From Bradyrhizobium sp. SRS-191 (lineage in GTDB: Bacteria > Pseudomonadota > Alphaproteobacteria > Rhizobiales > Xanthobacteraceae), in the NCBI RefSeq assembly GCF_024586915.1, contig NZ_JANBVS010000013.1:124001-188000 (forward strand): DNA of 64,000 bases, in the 5' to 3' direction. The notes under the pieces were generated by a model. The model did not search any database. It saw only the letters and a program-made list of their open reading frames with translations, and was not told the origin of the DNA. Below, piece by piece: positions 45,222 to 53,949 of the stretch; position 1 is the stretch's first letter; every line of letters starts with the position of its first letter. The translations under genes were made by a program, and so were the position numbers.

Positions 45222-46280
45222 TCACGTGCGGGCCGAGCCCTGCAGCCGGTAGCGGTCGAGCGCGACGGCGCCGATGATGACGAGACCCTTGATGACGTAC
45301 TGCCAAATGTCGGAAACGCCGACCAGAATGAGCCCGTTCGACAACACGGCGATGATGAGCGCGCCGACCAGTGTGCCCCAGATCGAGCCGATGCCGCCGA
45401 CGAAGGAGGTACCGCCGAGGATGACCGCGGTGATGGCGTCGAGCTCATAGGATTGGCCGAGCTGCAGGCCGTTCGCCGCATAGAGCCGCGCGGCCTGCAT
45501 GCCGCCGCCGAGGCCGGCGAGCAGGCCGGACATGCCGTAGACGAAGATCAGCACGCCCCAGACCTTGATGCCGGCGAGCCGCGCCGCGCTCTCATTGCCG
45601 CCGACCGCGTAGATGTGCACGCCGAGCACGGTGCGGCGCAGGATCAGCCACGAGCCTGTGATGACGAGCAGCGCGATCACCGACAGCCACGGAATCGACA
45701 GCACGCCGGGAATGATCGTCAGCGAGGCGTTGCCGATGAAGGCGTAGGGAATCGACGGATTGAACACGGTGGTATCGGCGCCCATCAGGCGCGCGAGACC
45801 GCGCACGGCCGTGAGCGAGCCCAGCGTGACGATGAAGGGCGGCAGCCTGAGCAGCGCGATCAGCGCGCCGTTGACGAGGCCGAAGGCGAGGCCGGTCAGC
45901 ACTGCGGCCGGCAGCCACAGCGCGCCGAGCTCGGGCATCTTGGAGAGCGTGAGGCCTGCCATGGCGGCGGCGGCGAGAATCGAGCCGACCGAGAGATCGA
46001 TACCGCCGGTCAGGATGACGAAGGTCATGCCGGCCGCGAGCACGGTGTTGACCGCGGCCTGCTGCAGCACGATCCCGAGATTTTGTCCGGTGAAGAAGCG
46101 CCCTTCGGACAGCATGTGGAAGCCGATGCACAGGATCAAGAGCACCGGCAGCATGCCGGCCGCGCGGATCATCAGCCGCAACCGTTGCTGCTTGGTGTCG
46201 GACGCGGACGGTACCGTCGCAACCTTGCTCTGCGCTGGCGCGGCGTTGGCTTGAGCTGAACTGTTGTCAGGCATCGACAT
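45222..46280 (-). CDS. Sugar ABC transporter permease (RbsC/XylH-like)
   Basis: A 352-residue inner-membrane permease with about eight to ten hydrophobic spans. It has the GGIDLSVGSILA segment and the cytoplasmic coupling region around VGGNESAARLAGIKV, both typical of the ribose/xylose permease family. It overlaps the ATPase stop by 14 bases, implying translational coupling; a second ATG two codons later is possible. The substrate is set by the binding protein and is not known, but the neighbouring xylulokinase-like gene points to a pentose or pentitol. Confidence 0.93.
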   Translation of the reverse strand: MSMPDNSSAQANAAPAQSKVATVPSASDTKQQRLRLMIRAAGMLPVLLILCIGFHMLSEGRFFTGQNLGIVLQQAAVNTVLAAGMTFVILTGGIDLSVGSILAAAAMAGLTLSKMPELGALWLPAAVLTGLAFGLVNGALIALLRLPPFIVTLGSLTAVRGLARLMGADTTVFNPSIPYAFIGNASLTIIPGVLSIPWLSVIALLVITGSWLILRRTVLGVHIYAVGGNESAARLAGIKVWGVLIFVYGMSGLLAGLGGGMQAARLYAANGLQLGQSYELDAITAVILGGTSFVGGIGSIWGTLVGALIIAVLSNGLILVGVSDIWQYVIKGLVIIGAVALDRYRLQGSART

Positions 46281-47790
46281 GCTCCGTCCCCGTGGCCAGC
46301 GCCATGATGTCTTCCTGGGTGATGGGTGATGCCGCGCTCTGGTGCAGTTCGCCTGCGAGATGTCCCTCGCGCATCACCAGCACGCGGTCGCAGATGCCGA
46401 GAATCTCCGGCAGGTCGGACGAGATCACCAGGATCGCGGTGCCGGCCTTGGCGAGATTGTCGATGATCGAATAGATCTCCGACTTGGCGCCGACATCGAC
46501 GCCGCGCGTCGGCTCGTCCAGGATCAAGACCTTCGGCGCGGTCGCGAGCAGCCGCGACAGCAGCACCTTCTGCTGGTTGCCGCCCGACAGGCCGCCGACG
46601 GTGACGCCGGGATTGGGCGCGCGGATGCCGAGCGCGCTGAACGCCTCGTCGGCGCGGCTTCGTGCCTTGTCGCGGTCGAGAAGGCCGCCGAGCCGTGCGT
46701 CGCGGCCGATCACGGCGAGGTTGATGTTGTCGGCGCAGGACATGTCGAGGAACAGGCCGAGCGCCTTGCGGTCCTCGGTGAGATAGGCGATGCCGGCATC
46801 GAGCGCATCGCGCGGCGTCTCGATCGCGATGCGCTCGCCGTCTAGCTCGAGATGTCCCGTGGTGTTCGGTGTCGCGCCGATGATGAGATGCGCAAGCTCG
46901 GTGCGCCCGGCGCCGATCAGTCCGGCGAGGCCGACGACCTCGCCGGCATGCACCGTGAGCGAGCAGCCCTTGACGCGATGGCCGTCGCCGAGATCGACCG
47001 CTGTCAGCACGGCGCGGTCGCGCTTGGCATGCGGGTCGTGGTCCTTCTTGTAGAACGACGAGACATCGCGTCCGACCATCATGCGGACGATGCTGTCGGC
47101 GCGGATCTCCGGTCTGTCGAGCGAGCCGACCAGCCGGCCGTCACGCAGCACGGTGACGCGGTCGCCGAGCGCGTAGACCTCGTCCATGCGGTGCGAGATG
47201 TAGATGATGGCGAGGCCTTCGCTACGCAGCTGGCGGATCAGCGCGAACAGCTTCTCGCTCTCTCCGGCGGACAGCGAGGTCGTCGGCTCGTCCATGATCA
47301 GGATCTTGGAACGCGCATGCAGCGCGCGGGCGATCTCGACCAGCTGGCGTTGGCCCATCGACAGTTCGGCAACCAGCGTCGCGGCCGAGAAATCGGCGCC
47401 GAGCCGCTGCAGGATCGGTCCGACGGCGTCGCGCATCGCTTGGCGCGCCAGCAGGCCCGATTGTGACAGCTCGCGTCCGAGGTAGATGTTTTCGGCCACC
47501 GTCAGGTTCGGGGCCAGCGACAACTCCTGGTAGATGATCGCGATGCCGGCGTTGCGGCCGCCCATCGGCCCTTCGATGCGCGCCACCTGGCCCTCGATGC
47601 GGATCTCGCCGCCGGGATCCGGGCGATAGGCACCCGACAGGATCTTCATCAATGTGGATTTGCCGGCGCCGTTTTCGCCCATCAACGCATGGACTTCGCC
47701 GGCGTAGACGGTGAGGTCGACCTTCTGCAGGGCTTTGATGGTGAAGAATGACTTCGACACCCCGCGCATCTCGAGGATCGGACCGTTCAT
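46267..47790 (-). CDS. Sugar ABC transporter ATPase, two-domain (RbsA/XylG-like)
   Basis: A 507-residue protein with two ABC cassettes. The first has a Walker A GENGAGKST, signature ELSMGQRQ and Walker B ILIMDEPT. The second has a degenerate Walker A region (GLIGAGRTEL), signature GLSGGNQQ and LILDEPTRGVDVG. One degenerate and one intact site is normal for this family. GGGAGGCACG precedes the ATG used; an earlier in-frame start adds four residues. It powers uptake with the overlapping permease gene, and follows the kinase gene after 153 bp. Confidence 0.94.
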   Translation of the reverse strand: MNGPILEMRGVSKSFFTIKALQKVDLTVYAGEVHALMGENGAGKSTLMKILSGAYRPDPGGEIRIEGQVARIEGPMGGRNAGIAIIYQELSLAPNLTVAENIYLGRELSQSGLLARQAMRDAVGPILQRLGADFSAATLVAELSMGQRQLVEIARALHARSKILIMDEPTTSLSAGESEKLFALIRQLRSEGLAIIYISHRMDEVYALGDRVTVLRDGRLVGSLDRPEIRADSIVRMMVGRDVSSFYKKDHDPHAKRDRAVLTAVDLGDGHRVKGCSLTVHAGEVVGLAGLIGAGRTELAHLIIGATPNTTGHLELDGERIAIETPRDALDAGIAYLTEDRKALGLFLDMSCADNINLAVIGRDARLGGLLDRDKARSRADEAFSALGIRAPNPGVTVGGLSGGNQQKVLLSRLLATAPKVLILDEPTRGVDVGAKSEIYSIIDNLAKAGTAILVISSDLPEILGICDRVLVMREGHLAGELHQSAASPITQEDIMALATGTEHVDA

Positions 47791-47943
47791 CGTGCCTCCC
47801 AACGCACGTCGTCTTATCTCCCGCGGCTCATTGATATCGGCGCGGGGACGCCATTAAACTAGAGGCTGTTGCCGAATACAATATCAAAGACCATCGGCTG
47901 CAACACGTCGCCGCGAGAGGGAACGTGTTTTCTGAAGCCCGCT

Positions 47944-49386
47944 CTAGGATCTGCGATAGAGCCGGCGCCAGCGCGGCAGCCGCTCGGCATAATCGGCCGC
48001 CAGCGCAGGGGCGGGCATGAAGGTCCGCACGCGCGCCGGCGGCGTGCACACGTCCGCGATCGCTTCGCCCGTCACCGCCAGCCGTGCCAGCCGCGCGGCT
48101 CCGAAGGCGGCGCCGGTCTCGCCTTCCGCGAGCCGATGGATCGGGATGGTCAGGACGTTCGCCAGGATCGCGAGCCAGAGGTCGGAGCGCGAGCCGCCGC
48201 CGATCGCATCCGCTTCGGCCATCACGAGGCCCGTGTCTGTCAGCGCGTCACGGCAATCGGCAAGAGCAAAGGCGACGCCTTCCAGCACGGCCTGCACGAT
48301 GGTGTTGCGATCCGTCGCATGGCTCAGGCCATCGAGCAGGCCGCGCACATCGGGATCGTCATGCGGCGTGCGCTCGCCGGCGAGATAGGGCAGGAAGCTG
48401 ATCGGCGAGGGCGCGGCGGGCGATGCGCCGAGCGGCGCGAGCAGCTCGGCTTCGCTGGCGCCGAGCAGCCGCGCGATCCAGGCAAGGCATGAGGCGGCCG
48501 ACAGCATCGCGCCGGCCTGCAGCCACAGCGCCGGGATCGCGTGGCAGAAGGTGTGAACGACGCGCTCGGGATTGGGCGTCACGGACGCGACCGGTGTGAT
48601 CACGGCGCCGGATGTGCCGAGCGTGATGAAGGTGGCGCCCGGCCGGATTGCGCCGATGCCGATCGCGCCCGCGGGATTGTCACCGGCGCCGCCGGCGATG
48701 ATCGGATGTCTGGTCATGCCCCAGCGTTCCGCGAGATCGGCGCGCAATCGTCCGGCGGGCGCGCAGCCTTCGACCAGGCGTGGCATCTGCGCGCGCGTGA
48801 GGCCGGTGGCGGCGAGCCCTTCGTCCGACCAGTCGCGCTTGACGACATCGAGCCACAGCGAGCCGGAGGCATCCGAGACATCCTCGATGGCCTCGCCCGA
48901 CAGCACCAGCCGGACATAGGCCTTCGGCTGCAGCACGAGCCGTGTGGCGCTGAAGATCCGCGGCTCGTGGTCAGCGATCCACACCAGCTTCGGCGCCGTG
49001 AAGCCCGGCATCGCCTTGTTGCCCGTCACCTGCCGCAGCGCCGGCCAGCGCTGTTCCAGCACGGCGCATTCGGCCGCCGAGCGGCCGTCGTTCCAGAGGA
49101 TGCACGGACGCAACGGCTTCATCGCGGCATCGAGCAGCACCGGACCGTGCATCTGGCCTGATAGCCCGATGCCTGCGACCTCCGCCAGATCGCGCGCATG
49201 ATCGGCCTTCAGTGCATCGAGCGTGGCGAAGATGGCGGCGATCCAGGCCGCCGGATCCTGCTCTGCCCAGCCCGGCCGCGGCACGTCGATGCGGAGCGCC
49301 CGGCTGCGGCTCGCGATCACGCGCTGCGCGTCGTCGACGAGGATCGTCTTGACCGCTGATGTGCCGAGATCGATGCCGAGATACAT
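47944..49386 (-). CDS. xylB: Xylulokinase-like FGGY carbohydrate kinase
   Basis: A 480-residue FGGY kinase that should phosphorylate a ketopentose, most likely D-xylulose, after uptake. The N-terminal ATP-fold motif YLGIDLGTSAVKTILVD, the GLSGQMHGPVLLD and LWNDGRS substrate loops, and the GAGDNPAGAIG and GTSGAV segments match xylulokinases. The family also holds kinases for related pentitols and erythrulose, so the exact sugar is open. The ATG begins the conserved strand; the frame is open 27 codons further up with no ribosome site. It is the first gene of the leftward sugar operon, and no xylose isomerase is in the window. Confidence 0.88.
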   Translation of the reverse strand: MYLGIDLGTSAVKTILVDDAQRVIASRSRALRIDVPRPGWAEQDPAAWIAAIFATLDALKADHARDLAEVAGIGLSGQMHGPVLLDAAMKPLRPCILWNDGRSAAECAVLEQRWPALRQVTGNKAMPGFTAPKLVWIADHEPRIFSATRLVLQPKAYVRLVLSGEAIEDVSDASGSLWLDVVKRDWSDEGLAATGLTRAQMPRLVEGCAPAGRLRADLAERWGMTRHPIIAGGAGDNPAGAIGIGAIRPGATFITLGTSGAVITPVASVTPNPERVVHTFCHAIPALWLQAGAMLSAASCLAWIARLLGASEAELLAPLGASPAAPSPISFLPYLAGERTPHDDPDVRGLLDGLSHATDRNTIVQAVLEGVAFALADCRDALTDTGLVMAEADAIGGGSRSDLWLAILANVLTIPIHRLAEGETGAAFGAARLARLAVTGEAIADVCTPPARVRTFMPAPALAADYAERLPRWRRLYRRS

Positions 49387-49490
49387 GAAGGATTCGCCTG
49401 CCGGGGTCGTCGTGTCGTCAGCGCGGCGGACGGTACTGTGTCGGCGGGCGAAGTCCAGCACTTCCATTGGGGAGGCGTAACGAGCGGAGA

Positions 49491-49510
49491 CTGCCGCCTT
49501 GCGGCGGCAG
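49491..49510 (-). terminator. Stem-loop after the beta-trefoil gene
   Basis: CTGCCGCC and GGCGGCAG close a TTGC loop, 27 nt beyond the lectin-like gene stop on the minus strand. There is no U tract, so it is a weak terminator at best. Confidence 0.45.
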
Positions 49511-49537
49511 CCTCAGCTCGTGCTTCGGATGGACGGA

Positions 49538-49987
49538 CTACTGCGTCTGCCAGCGCTGCCGGCCGGAGCCGTCGTCTTCAGTGAAGAGATCGACCTTCGT
49601 GCCGTCCGGCGTGCAGCTCAGATAGATGCGGCCATTGTTGACGCCGCCGACCACCAGTATGTTGTGATAGTTGCAGATTGGCGATCCGGCCACAGTGACG
49701 AACCGCCAGCGCTGCCGGCCGCTGCCGTCGTCGTGCGAGAACAGATCGACCTTCTCGCCGTCCGCGGTACAGCTCAGAAAGGTCTCGCCGGGATCGGTGC
49801 CTCCGGCCACCTTGATGTTGTAGACCTCGGGAAAGCCGGCCACCGGCACGATGTACCAGCGCTGGCGCCCGCTGCCGTCATCGGTGCTGAACAGATCGAC
49901 CTTGCCGCCGGGCGTGCAGCTGAGCAGCGAACGGTTCGAGGACAGACCACGCAGGACTTGGAAATTGTGAAACGTTTCGTTGGCCAT
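49538..49987 (-). CDS. Three-fold repeated beta-trefoil (ricin-type QxW) lectin-like protein
   Basis: A 149-residue protein made almost entirely of three repeats of about 48 residues. Each contains the pattern LSCT-x2-G-x-KVDLF-x2-DDGSGRQRW, with the QRW triplets at the ends being the QxW motif of ricin-B beta-trefoils. One domain of three equal lobes would give three sugar-binding sites. There is no signal peptide, so it is cytoplasmic or released by a non-classical route, as some bacterial and fungal trefoil lectins are. GGAGCATGTC precedes the ATG. It stands between the sugar kinase gene (same strand) and a divergent SDR gene. Carbohydrate binding is family knowledge; the ligand is unknown. 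Confidence 0.82.
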   Translation of the reverse strand: MANETFHNFQVLRGLSSNRSLLSCTPGGKVDLFSTDDGSGRQRWYIVPVAGFPEVYNIKVAGGTDPGETFLSCTADGEKVDLFSHDDGSGRQRWRFVTVAGSPICNYHNILVVGGVNNGRIYLSCTPDGTKVDLFTEDDGSGRQRWQTQ

Positions 49988-50055
49988 GACATGCTCCTTG
50001 AAAATGAGGGGATCGAAAACGCTGGTGACGCTAGCGCCGGCCGCCGCGGTGATCA

Positions 50056-50069
50056 GTGAAGCGCTTCAC
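50056..50069. promoter_or_regulatory. Perfect palindrome GTGAAGCGCTTCAC, LacI-family-like operator
   Basis: A 14-bp perfect palindrome with the central GAAGCGCTTC that is common in operators of LacI-type sugar repressors. It lies 69 nt upstream of the lectin-like gene start. No LacI-family gene is in the window. Confidence 0.55.
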
Positions 50070-50111
50070 AAAATGCAATCTCAGGTGGTAAATTGGTTTT
50101 GAAGCCCGTGG

Positions 50112-50124
50112 TAACGCTTCGTTA
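50112..50124. promoter_or_regulatory. Short inverted repeat TAACG-CTT-CGTTA
   Basis: A 5-bp inverted repeat with a 3-bp centre, 43 bp from the palindrome at 50,056-50,069 in the same divergent region. It may be a second operator or chance. Confidence 0.3.
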
Positions 50125-50344
50125 ACGCGCTTGCTGTTGAGCGCCGAACGGCCACGTCCGGAGCATCGATCTGGCGATTGGCTCTCGCATCAAACGCGCA
50201 GCTCCGTCCCATGACCTTGTCGCTCGCTTTCGCTGCGCTGTTGCCGGTCCGCTGCTGCGTGATAACAGGTGACGGCGGCCGTCGACCGCACGTCATGTTC
50301 ATGATCATCGCTTTGAGCCACGCACGGATTCCAAGGAGAAATAC

Positions 50345-51160
50345 ATGCATCAGCCGTCCCGTCTCGTCGGACATTACGCGCTGGTCACCGGCGCTGCCCA
50401 AGGCATCGGCCGCGCCATCGCGGTGCGCTTCGCCGAGGAAGGCGCGCATGTCGCGGTCAATTTCGGCGGGCCGTCGTCGTCGGGCGAGGAGACCCTGGCG
50501 CTGGTGCGGGCGGCGTCTTTTGCGCGCGGGCACGACGCTCGCGATCACGTCGCGGTGAAGGCCGACATCGGCGTCGAGGCCGACATCGCCGCGATGTTCG
50601 AGACGGTGCTGGCGCGCTGGCCGCGGCTCGACTGCCTCGTCAACAATGCCGGCTTCCAGCGGGAGTCCCCGAGCGAGGCGCTCGATGTCGACGCCTATCG
50701 CGCTATTCTCGAGGTCAATCTCAACGGCGCCGTGCTGTGCGCGCGCCATGCGCTGTCGCATTTCGTCGCGCGGGGCGGCGGCGGCAACATCATCAACACG
50801 TCGAGCGTGCACCAGATCATCCCGAAGCCCGGCTATCTCGCTTATTCGATCAGCAAGAGCGCGATGGCCGGTCTGACGCGGACGCTCGCTCTGGAATTCG
50901 CAGGGCGTGGCATTCGGGTGAATTCCGTCGGGCCCGGCGCAGTGGATACGCCGATCAACGCGGCCTGGACCGACGATCCGGTGAAGCGGGCGGCGGTCGA
51001 GTCTCATATCCCGATGGGGCGCGTCGCGAGCCCGGAGGAGATCGCCGGCGTGTTCGCCTTCCTGGCCTCGTCGGAAGCGAGCTACATCACCGGGCAGACG
51101 ATCTATGCCTGCGGCGGCATCACGCTGTTCGGCGAATTCCGCGACAATTGGGCGAGCTGA
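50345..51160 (+). CDS. Short-chain dehydrogenase/reductase, glucose-1-dehydrogenase-like
   Basis: A 271-residue classical SDR that oxidises or reduces a sugar or polyol with NAD(P). The cofactor motif TGAAQGIGRAIA is near residue 15, NNAG near 101, the catalytic serine in NTSSVHQ, and the Y-x3-K pair in YSISKSAMAG. The C-terminal GQTIYACGG matches glucose/ribitol-type members. An unusual stretch of about ten extra residues (ASFARGHDARD) follows the second strand. AAGGAG precedes the ATG. It is divergent from the lectin-like and sugar-uptake genes, so it may serve the same carbohydrate (inference). Confidence 0.9.
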   Translation: MHQPSRLVGHYALVTGAAQGIGRAIAVRFAEEGAHVAVNFGGPSSSGEETLALVRAASFARGHDARDHVAVKADIGVEADIAAMFETVLARWPRLDCLVNNAGFQRESPSEALDVDAYRAILEVNLNGAVLCARHALSHFVARGGGGNIINTSSVHQIIPKPGYLAYSISKSAMAGLTRTLALEFAGRGIRVNSVGPGAVDTPINAAWTDDPVKRAAVESHIPMGRVASPEEIAGVFAFLASSEASYITGQTIYACGGITLFGEFRDNWAS

Positions 51161-51303
51161 TCATCCAGGCGGAACGCGTCATTCCAATTGTCGTCATCCG
51201 AGTGAGGATCTCTTAAGCATCAGCGGCGCATGGCAGCCCTTCGCAGCTGCGGCGATATTTCGTTAAGGGGCGGGTACGATATTGCCCGCCTTGGCGAAAT
51301 GGA

Positions 51304-52434
51304 ATGGCGATGCATCGACTGGACTCCGAGACTCGTCGCGAGCTCGCGCATTTGCTGTATAGCTCGATGCCGCTGGTCGGCACGATCTCGGCTGCGGCGG
51401 TCGTGATCGGGACCGTGATGGCCTGGGTCGCGTGGGATCCGGGCTACGCGGTCATCACCGCTGTGCTGCTCGTGATCGGCGCCTTCCGCGTCGTCAAGCT
51501 CCTGATGTTCGCGGCGCGCTTCGAGCGCCTCGACCATGACGACATCATCCGCTGGGAGCTGTTCTACGGGATTGGCGCCGCCGCGTTCGGACTTGCCGTC
51601 GGCGCGTTGTCGGTGCGCGCGTTTCAGCTCGGCGACAGCCCCGGCATCTGGATGTGCTTCGGCCTGTCGATGGCCTTCTGCGTCGGCATCGTCTCGCGCG
51701 TCAGCCCGTGGATCGTGATGACCTCCTCGGCCGTGCTGCTGATCCCGACCGTGATCGCCTGCCTGGTGCAGCCGGAGCCGGTCTATCGCATGGGCGCGGG
51801 CATGGTGGTGCTGTTCTGGATCACCTTGCGCGGCACCTCCTATCGGCTCACGGCGGCGTTCACCGAGCGGATCATGGCGCAGCAGGCGCTGGTGCGGCAG
51901 GCCCATCAGGACTTTCTCACCAAGCTGCCGAACCGCGCGGCCTTCATTGCCGAGCTCAGCGGTTGCGATCGCCCGGTTGCGATCATCGCCGTCGATCTCG
52001 ACGGCTTCAAGCTGGTCAACGACCGGTTCGGCCACCAGGCCGGCGACGAGCTGCTGTGTCAGGTCGGCGCACGCCTGCAGGATTGTCTCGGCGACACCGG
52101 CATCGCGGCGCGGTTCGGCGGCGACGAATTCATGCTGTTGCTACCGCGCGGCGGACGTGATGCGGCGCTCGCCCTCGCGGAGAGCGCGGTGGCGGCGCTG
52201 GCCGAGCCGTTCACGCTGGCCGGAACCCGCGTTCAGATCGGCGCCAGCGCGGGCATCCTGGTCACCGATGATCGTCAGGCCGAGACCGAGGCGCTGCTCG
52301 ATCAGGCCGACCGCGCGCTGTACGCCGCGAAGCGGGCCGGCGGTCAGCGATGCTGCTGGGCTGACGCCGAAATCTCCGTCAGTTCAGCATGGACACACTA
52401 CGACGCCGTACCGGCGCTGTCGCCAGCGGGCTAG
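51304..52434 (+). CDS. Membrane diguanylate cyclase (GGDEF), paralogue 1
   Basis: A 376-residue protein with about six membrane spans (residues 20-190) and a GGDEF domain (about 205-350). The active site FGGDEF near residue 270 is intact, so it should make cyclic di-GMP from two GTP. The RxxD inhibitory site five residues before GGDEF is absent, so product inhibition by that route is unlikely. The membrane part resembles a MASE-type sensor but I cannot place it in a named family. It shares its whole layout with the leftward gene at 60,033. Two ATG codons lie close together at the start; the first is used. Confidence 0.9.
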   Translation: MAMHRLDSETRRELAHLLYSSMPLVGTISAAAVVIGTVMAWVAWDPGYAVITAVLLVIGAFRVVKLLMFAARFERLDHDDIIRWELFYGIGAAAFGLAVGALSVRAFQLGDSPGIWMCFGLSMAFCVGIVSRVSPWIVMTSSAVLLIPTVIACLVQPEPVYRMGAGMVVLFWITLRGTSYRLTAAFTERIMAQQALVRQAHQDFLTKLPNRAAFIAELSGCDRPVAIIAVDLDGFKLVNDRFGHQAGDELLCQVGARLQDCLGDTGIAARFGGDEFMLLLPRGGRDAALALAESAVAALAEPFTLAGTRVQIGASAGILVTDDRQAETEALLDQADRALYAAKRAGGQRCCWADAEISVSSAWTHYDAVPALSPAG

Positions 52435-52461
52435 CCGCGCGAAGGCCTGATCTGCGCAGCG

Positions 52462-52478
52462 CGGCGTTGGCAACGCCG
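52462..52478. promoter_or_regulatory. Inverted repeat CGGCGTTG-G-CAACGCCG
   Basis: An 8-bp perfect inverted repeat with a single central base, 51 nt upstream of the AtuA-like gene ATG, where an operator would be expected. Confidence 0.4.
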
Positions 52479-52529
52479 GTGCGAGCCGGCTATCCTGCCG
52501 CCAGGAAAAAAATCCAGGAGGATCGGCCG

Positions 52530-53864
52530 ATGCGGAGCATCAGGATCGGCGCGGGCGCCGGCTATTCCGGCGATCGAATCGAGCCGGCGGTGGAGCTCGC
52601 CGAGAAGGGCGGGCTGGACTATCTGGTGTTCGAGTGTCTTGCCGAGCGCACCATCGCATTGGCGCAACAGGCGCGCATCAGGGATCCTCAAGCCGGCTAT
52701 GATCCGCTGCTGGCCGCGCGCATGCAGGCCGTGCTGCCGATCTGCCGCGCCAACAACGTCCGCATCATCACCAACATGGGGGCCGCCAATCCCGTTGCCG
52801 CGGCCGAAGCCACCCGCGCGATCGCGCGCAAGCTCGGACTCGCCGGGCTCAAGATCGCCGCCGTGACCGGCGACGACGTGCTGGAGCAGCTGAAGACGAG
52901 CGATGCCGCGCTCGACACCGGCGACACCGTCACCGGCCTCGGCAACCGCATCGTCTCGGCGAACGCCTATGTCGGCGCGCGCGCGATTGCCGAGGCGCTC
53001 GCCAACGGCGCCGATGTCGTGATCACCGGCCGTGCGGCCGATCCGGCGCTGTTCCTCGGGCCGCTGATCCATGAGTTCGGTTGGGCGATGGATGATTGGG
53101 ACCGCCTCGGGCAGGGCACCGTCGTCGGCCATCTGCTCGAATGTGCCGGGCAGATCACCGGCGGCTATTTCGCCGATCCCGGGGTGAAGGACGTTTCCGG
53201 TCTCGCCCGTCTCGGTTTTCCGATCGGCGAGGTGCGCGAGGATGGCGAACTGATCGTCACCAAGGTCAGCGGCTCCGGCGGCTGCGTGACGCCGGCGACC
53301 GTCAAGGAGCAGCTGCTGTACGAGATCCACGACCCCACCAAGTACTTCCAGCCCGATGTGGTGGCGGATTTTTCGCATGTCACCGTCGAGGAGCTCGGAG
53401 CCGATCGGGTCAGGATCAGCGGCGGTCGCGGCACGCCGAAGACGGGATTGCTGAAGACCTCCGTCGGCTATCTCGACTCCTATGTCGGCGAAGGCCAGAT
53501 CTCCTATGCGGGGCCGGGGGCGGTCGCGCGCGGCCGCCTTGCGCTCGACATCGTGCGCGAGCGGCTCGCGCTGACCGGCGTGGCGCTGAGCGAGCTGCGC
53601 TGCGACCTGATCGGGCTGAACGCCTTGCATGGTGACGCGCGCGCTGAAGGCAGCGAGCCCCACGAGGTGCGCGTTCGCGTCGCCGGGCGGACCGAGACGA
53701 TGGCCGAGGCGGTCAGGATCGGCAACGAGGTCGAGACGCTCTACACCAACGGTCCGGCCGGCGGCGGCGGCGCTTGGAAATCGGCGCGCGAGGTGATCGC
53801 CGTGGCCTCCTGCCTCGTGCCAGAGGACGCGGCGAAGCCCTGCATTGGCATGCTGGTGGCCTGA
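52530..53864 (+). CDS. AtuA-like (DUF1446) protein
   Basis: A 444-residue protein of the DUF1446 family, named after AtuA of acyclic terpene utilisation in Pseudomonas. It opens with RIGAGAGYSGDRIEPA and has ITNMGAANP, VITGRAADPALFLGPL and GSGGCVTPATVKEQLLYEI. Its catalytic role is unknown. Many relatives are paired with a small DUF4387 protein; none follows here. CCAGGAGG before the ATG sets the start. It is followed after 85 bp by a GMC oxidoreductase, suggesting a catabolic pair acting on an alcohol substrate (inference). Confidence 0.87.
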   Translation: MRSIRIGAGAGYSGDRIEPAVELAEKGGLDYLVFECLAERTIALAQQARIRDPQAGYDPLLAARMQAVLPICRANNVRIITNMGAANPVAAAEATRAIARKLGLAGLKIAAVTGDDVLEQLKTSDAALDTGDTVTGLGNRIVSANAYVGARAIAEALANGADVVITGRAADPALFLGPLIHEFGWAMDDWDRLGQGTVVGHLLECAGQITGGYFADPGVKDVSGLARLGFPIGEVREDGELIVTKVSGSGGCVTPATVKEQLLYEIHDPTKYFQPDVVADFSHVTVEELGADRVRISGGRGTPKTGLLKTSVGYLDSYVGEGQISYAGPGAVARGRLALDIVRERLALTGVALSELRCDLIGLNALHGDARAEGSEPHEVRVRVAGRTETMAEAVRIGNEVETLYTNGPAGGGGAWKSAREVIAVASCLVPEDAAKPCIGMLVA

Positions 53865-53949
53865 ATTTTCCAGGACTTCACGGATCGCCATCGCTGGCGC
53901 AAGGTGCCGGCGATGATCGCGACGAATGTGAGTTGTGGGAATTCAATCG

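Larger units (their letters stand above)
49988..50344. other. Divergent intergenic region between lectin-like and SDR genes
   Basis: This 357-bp region carries the two palindromes listed separately. No additional gene is supported; short frames through 50,178-50,340 lack coding character. Confidence 0.5.
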
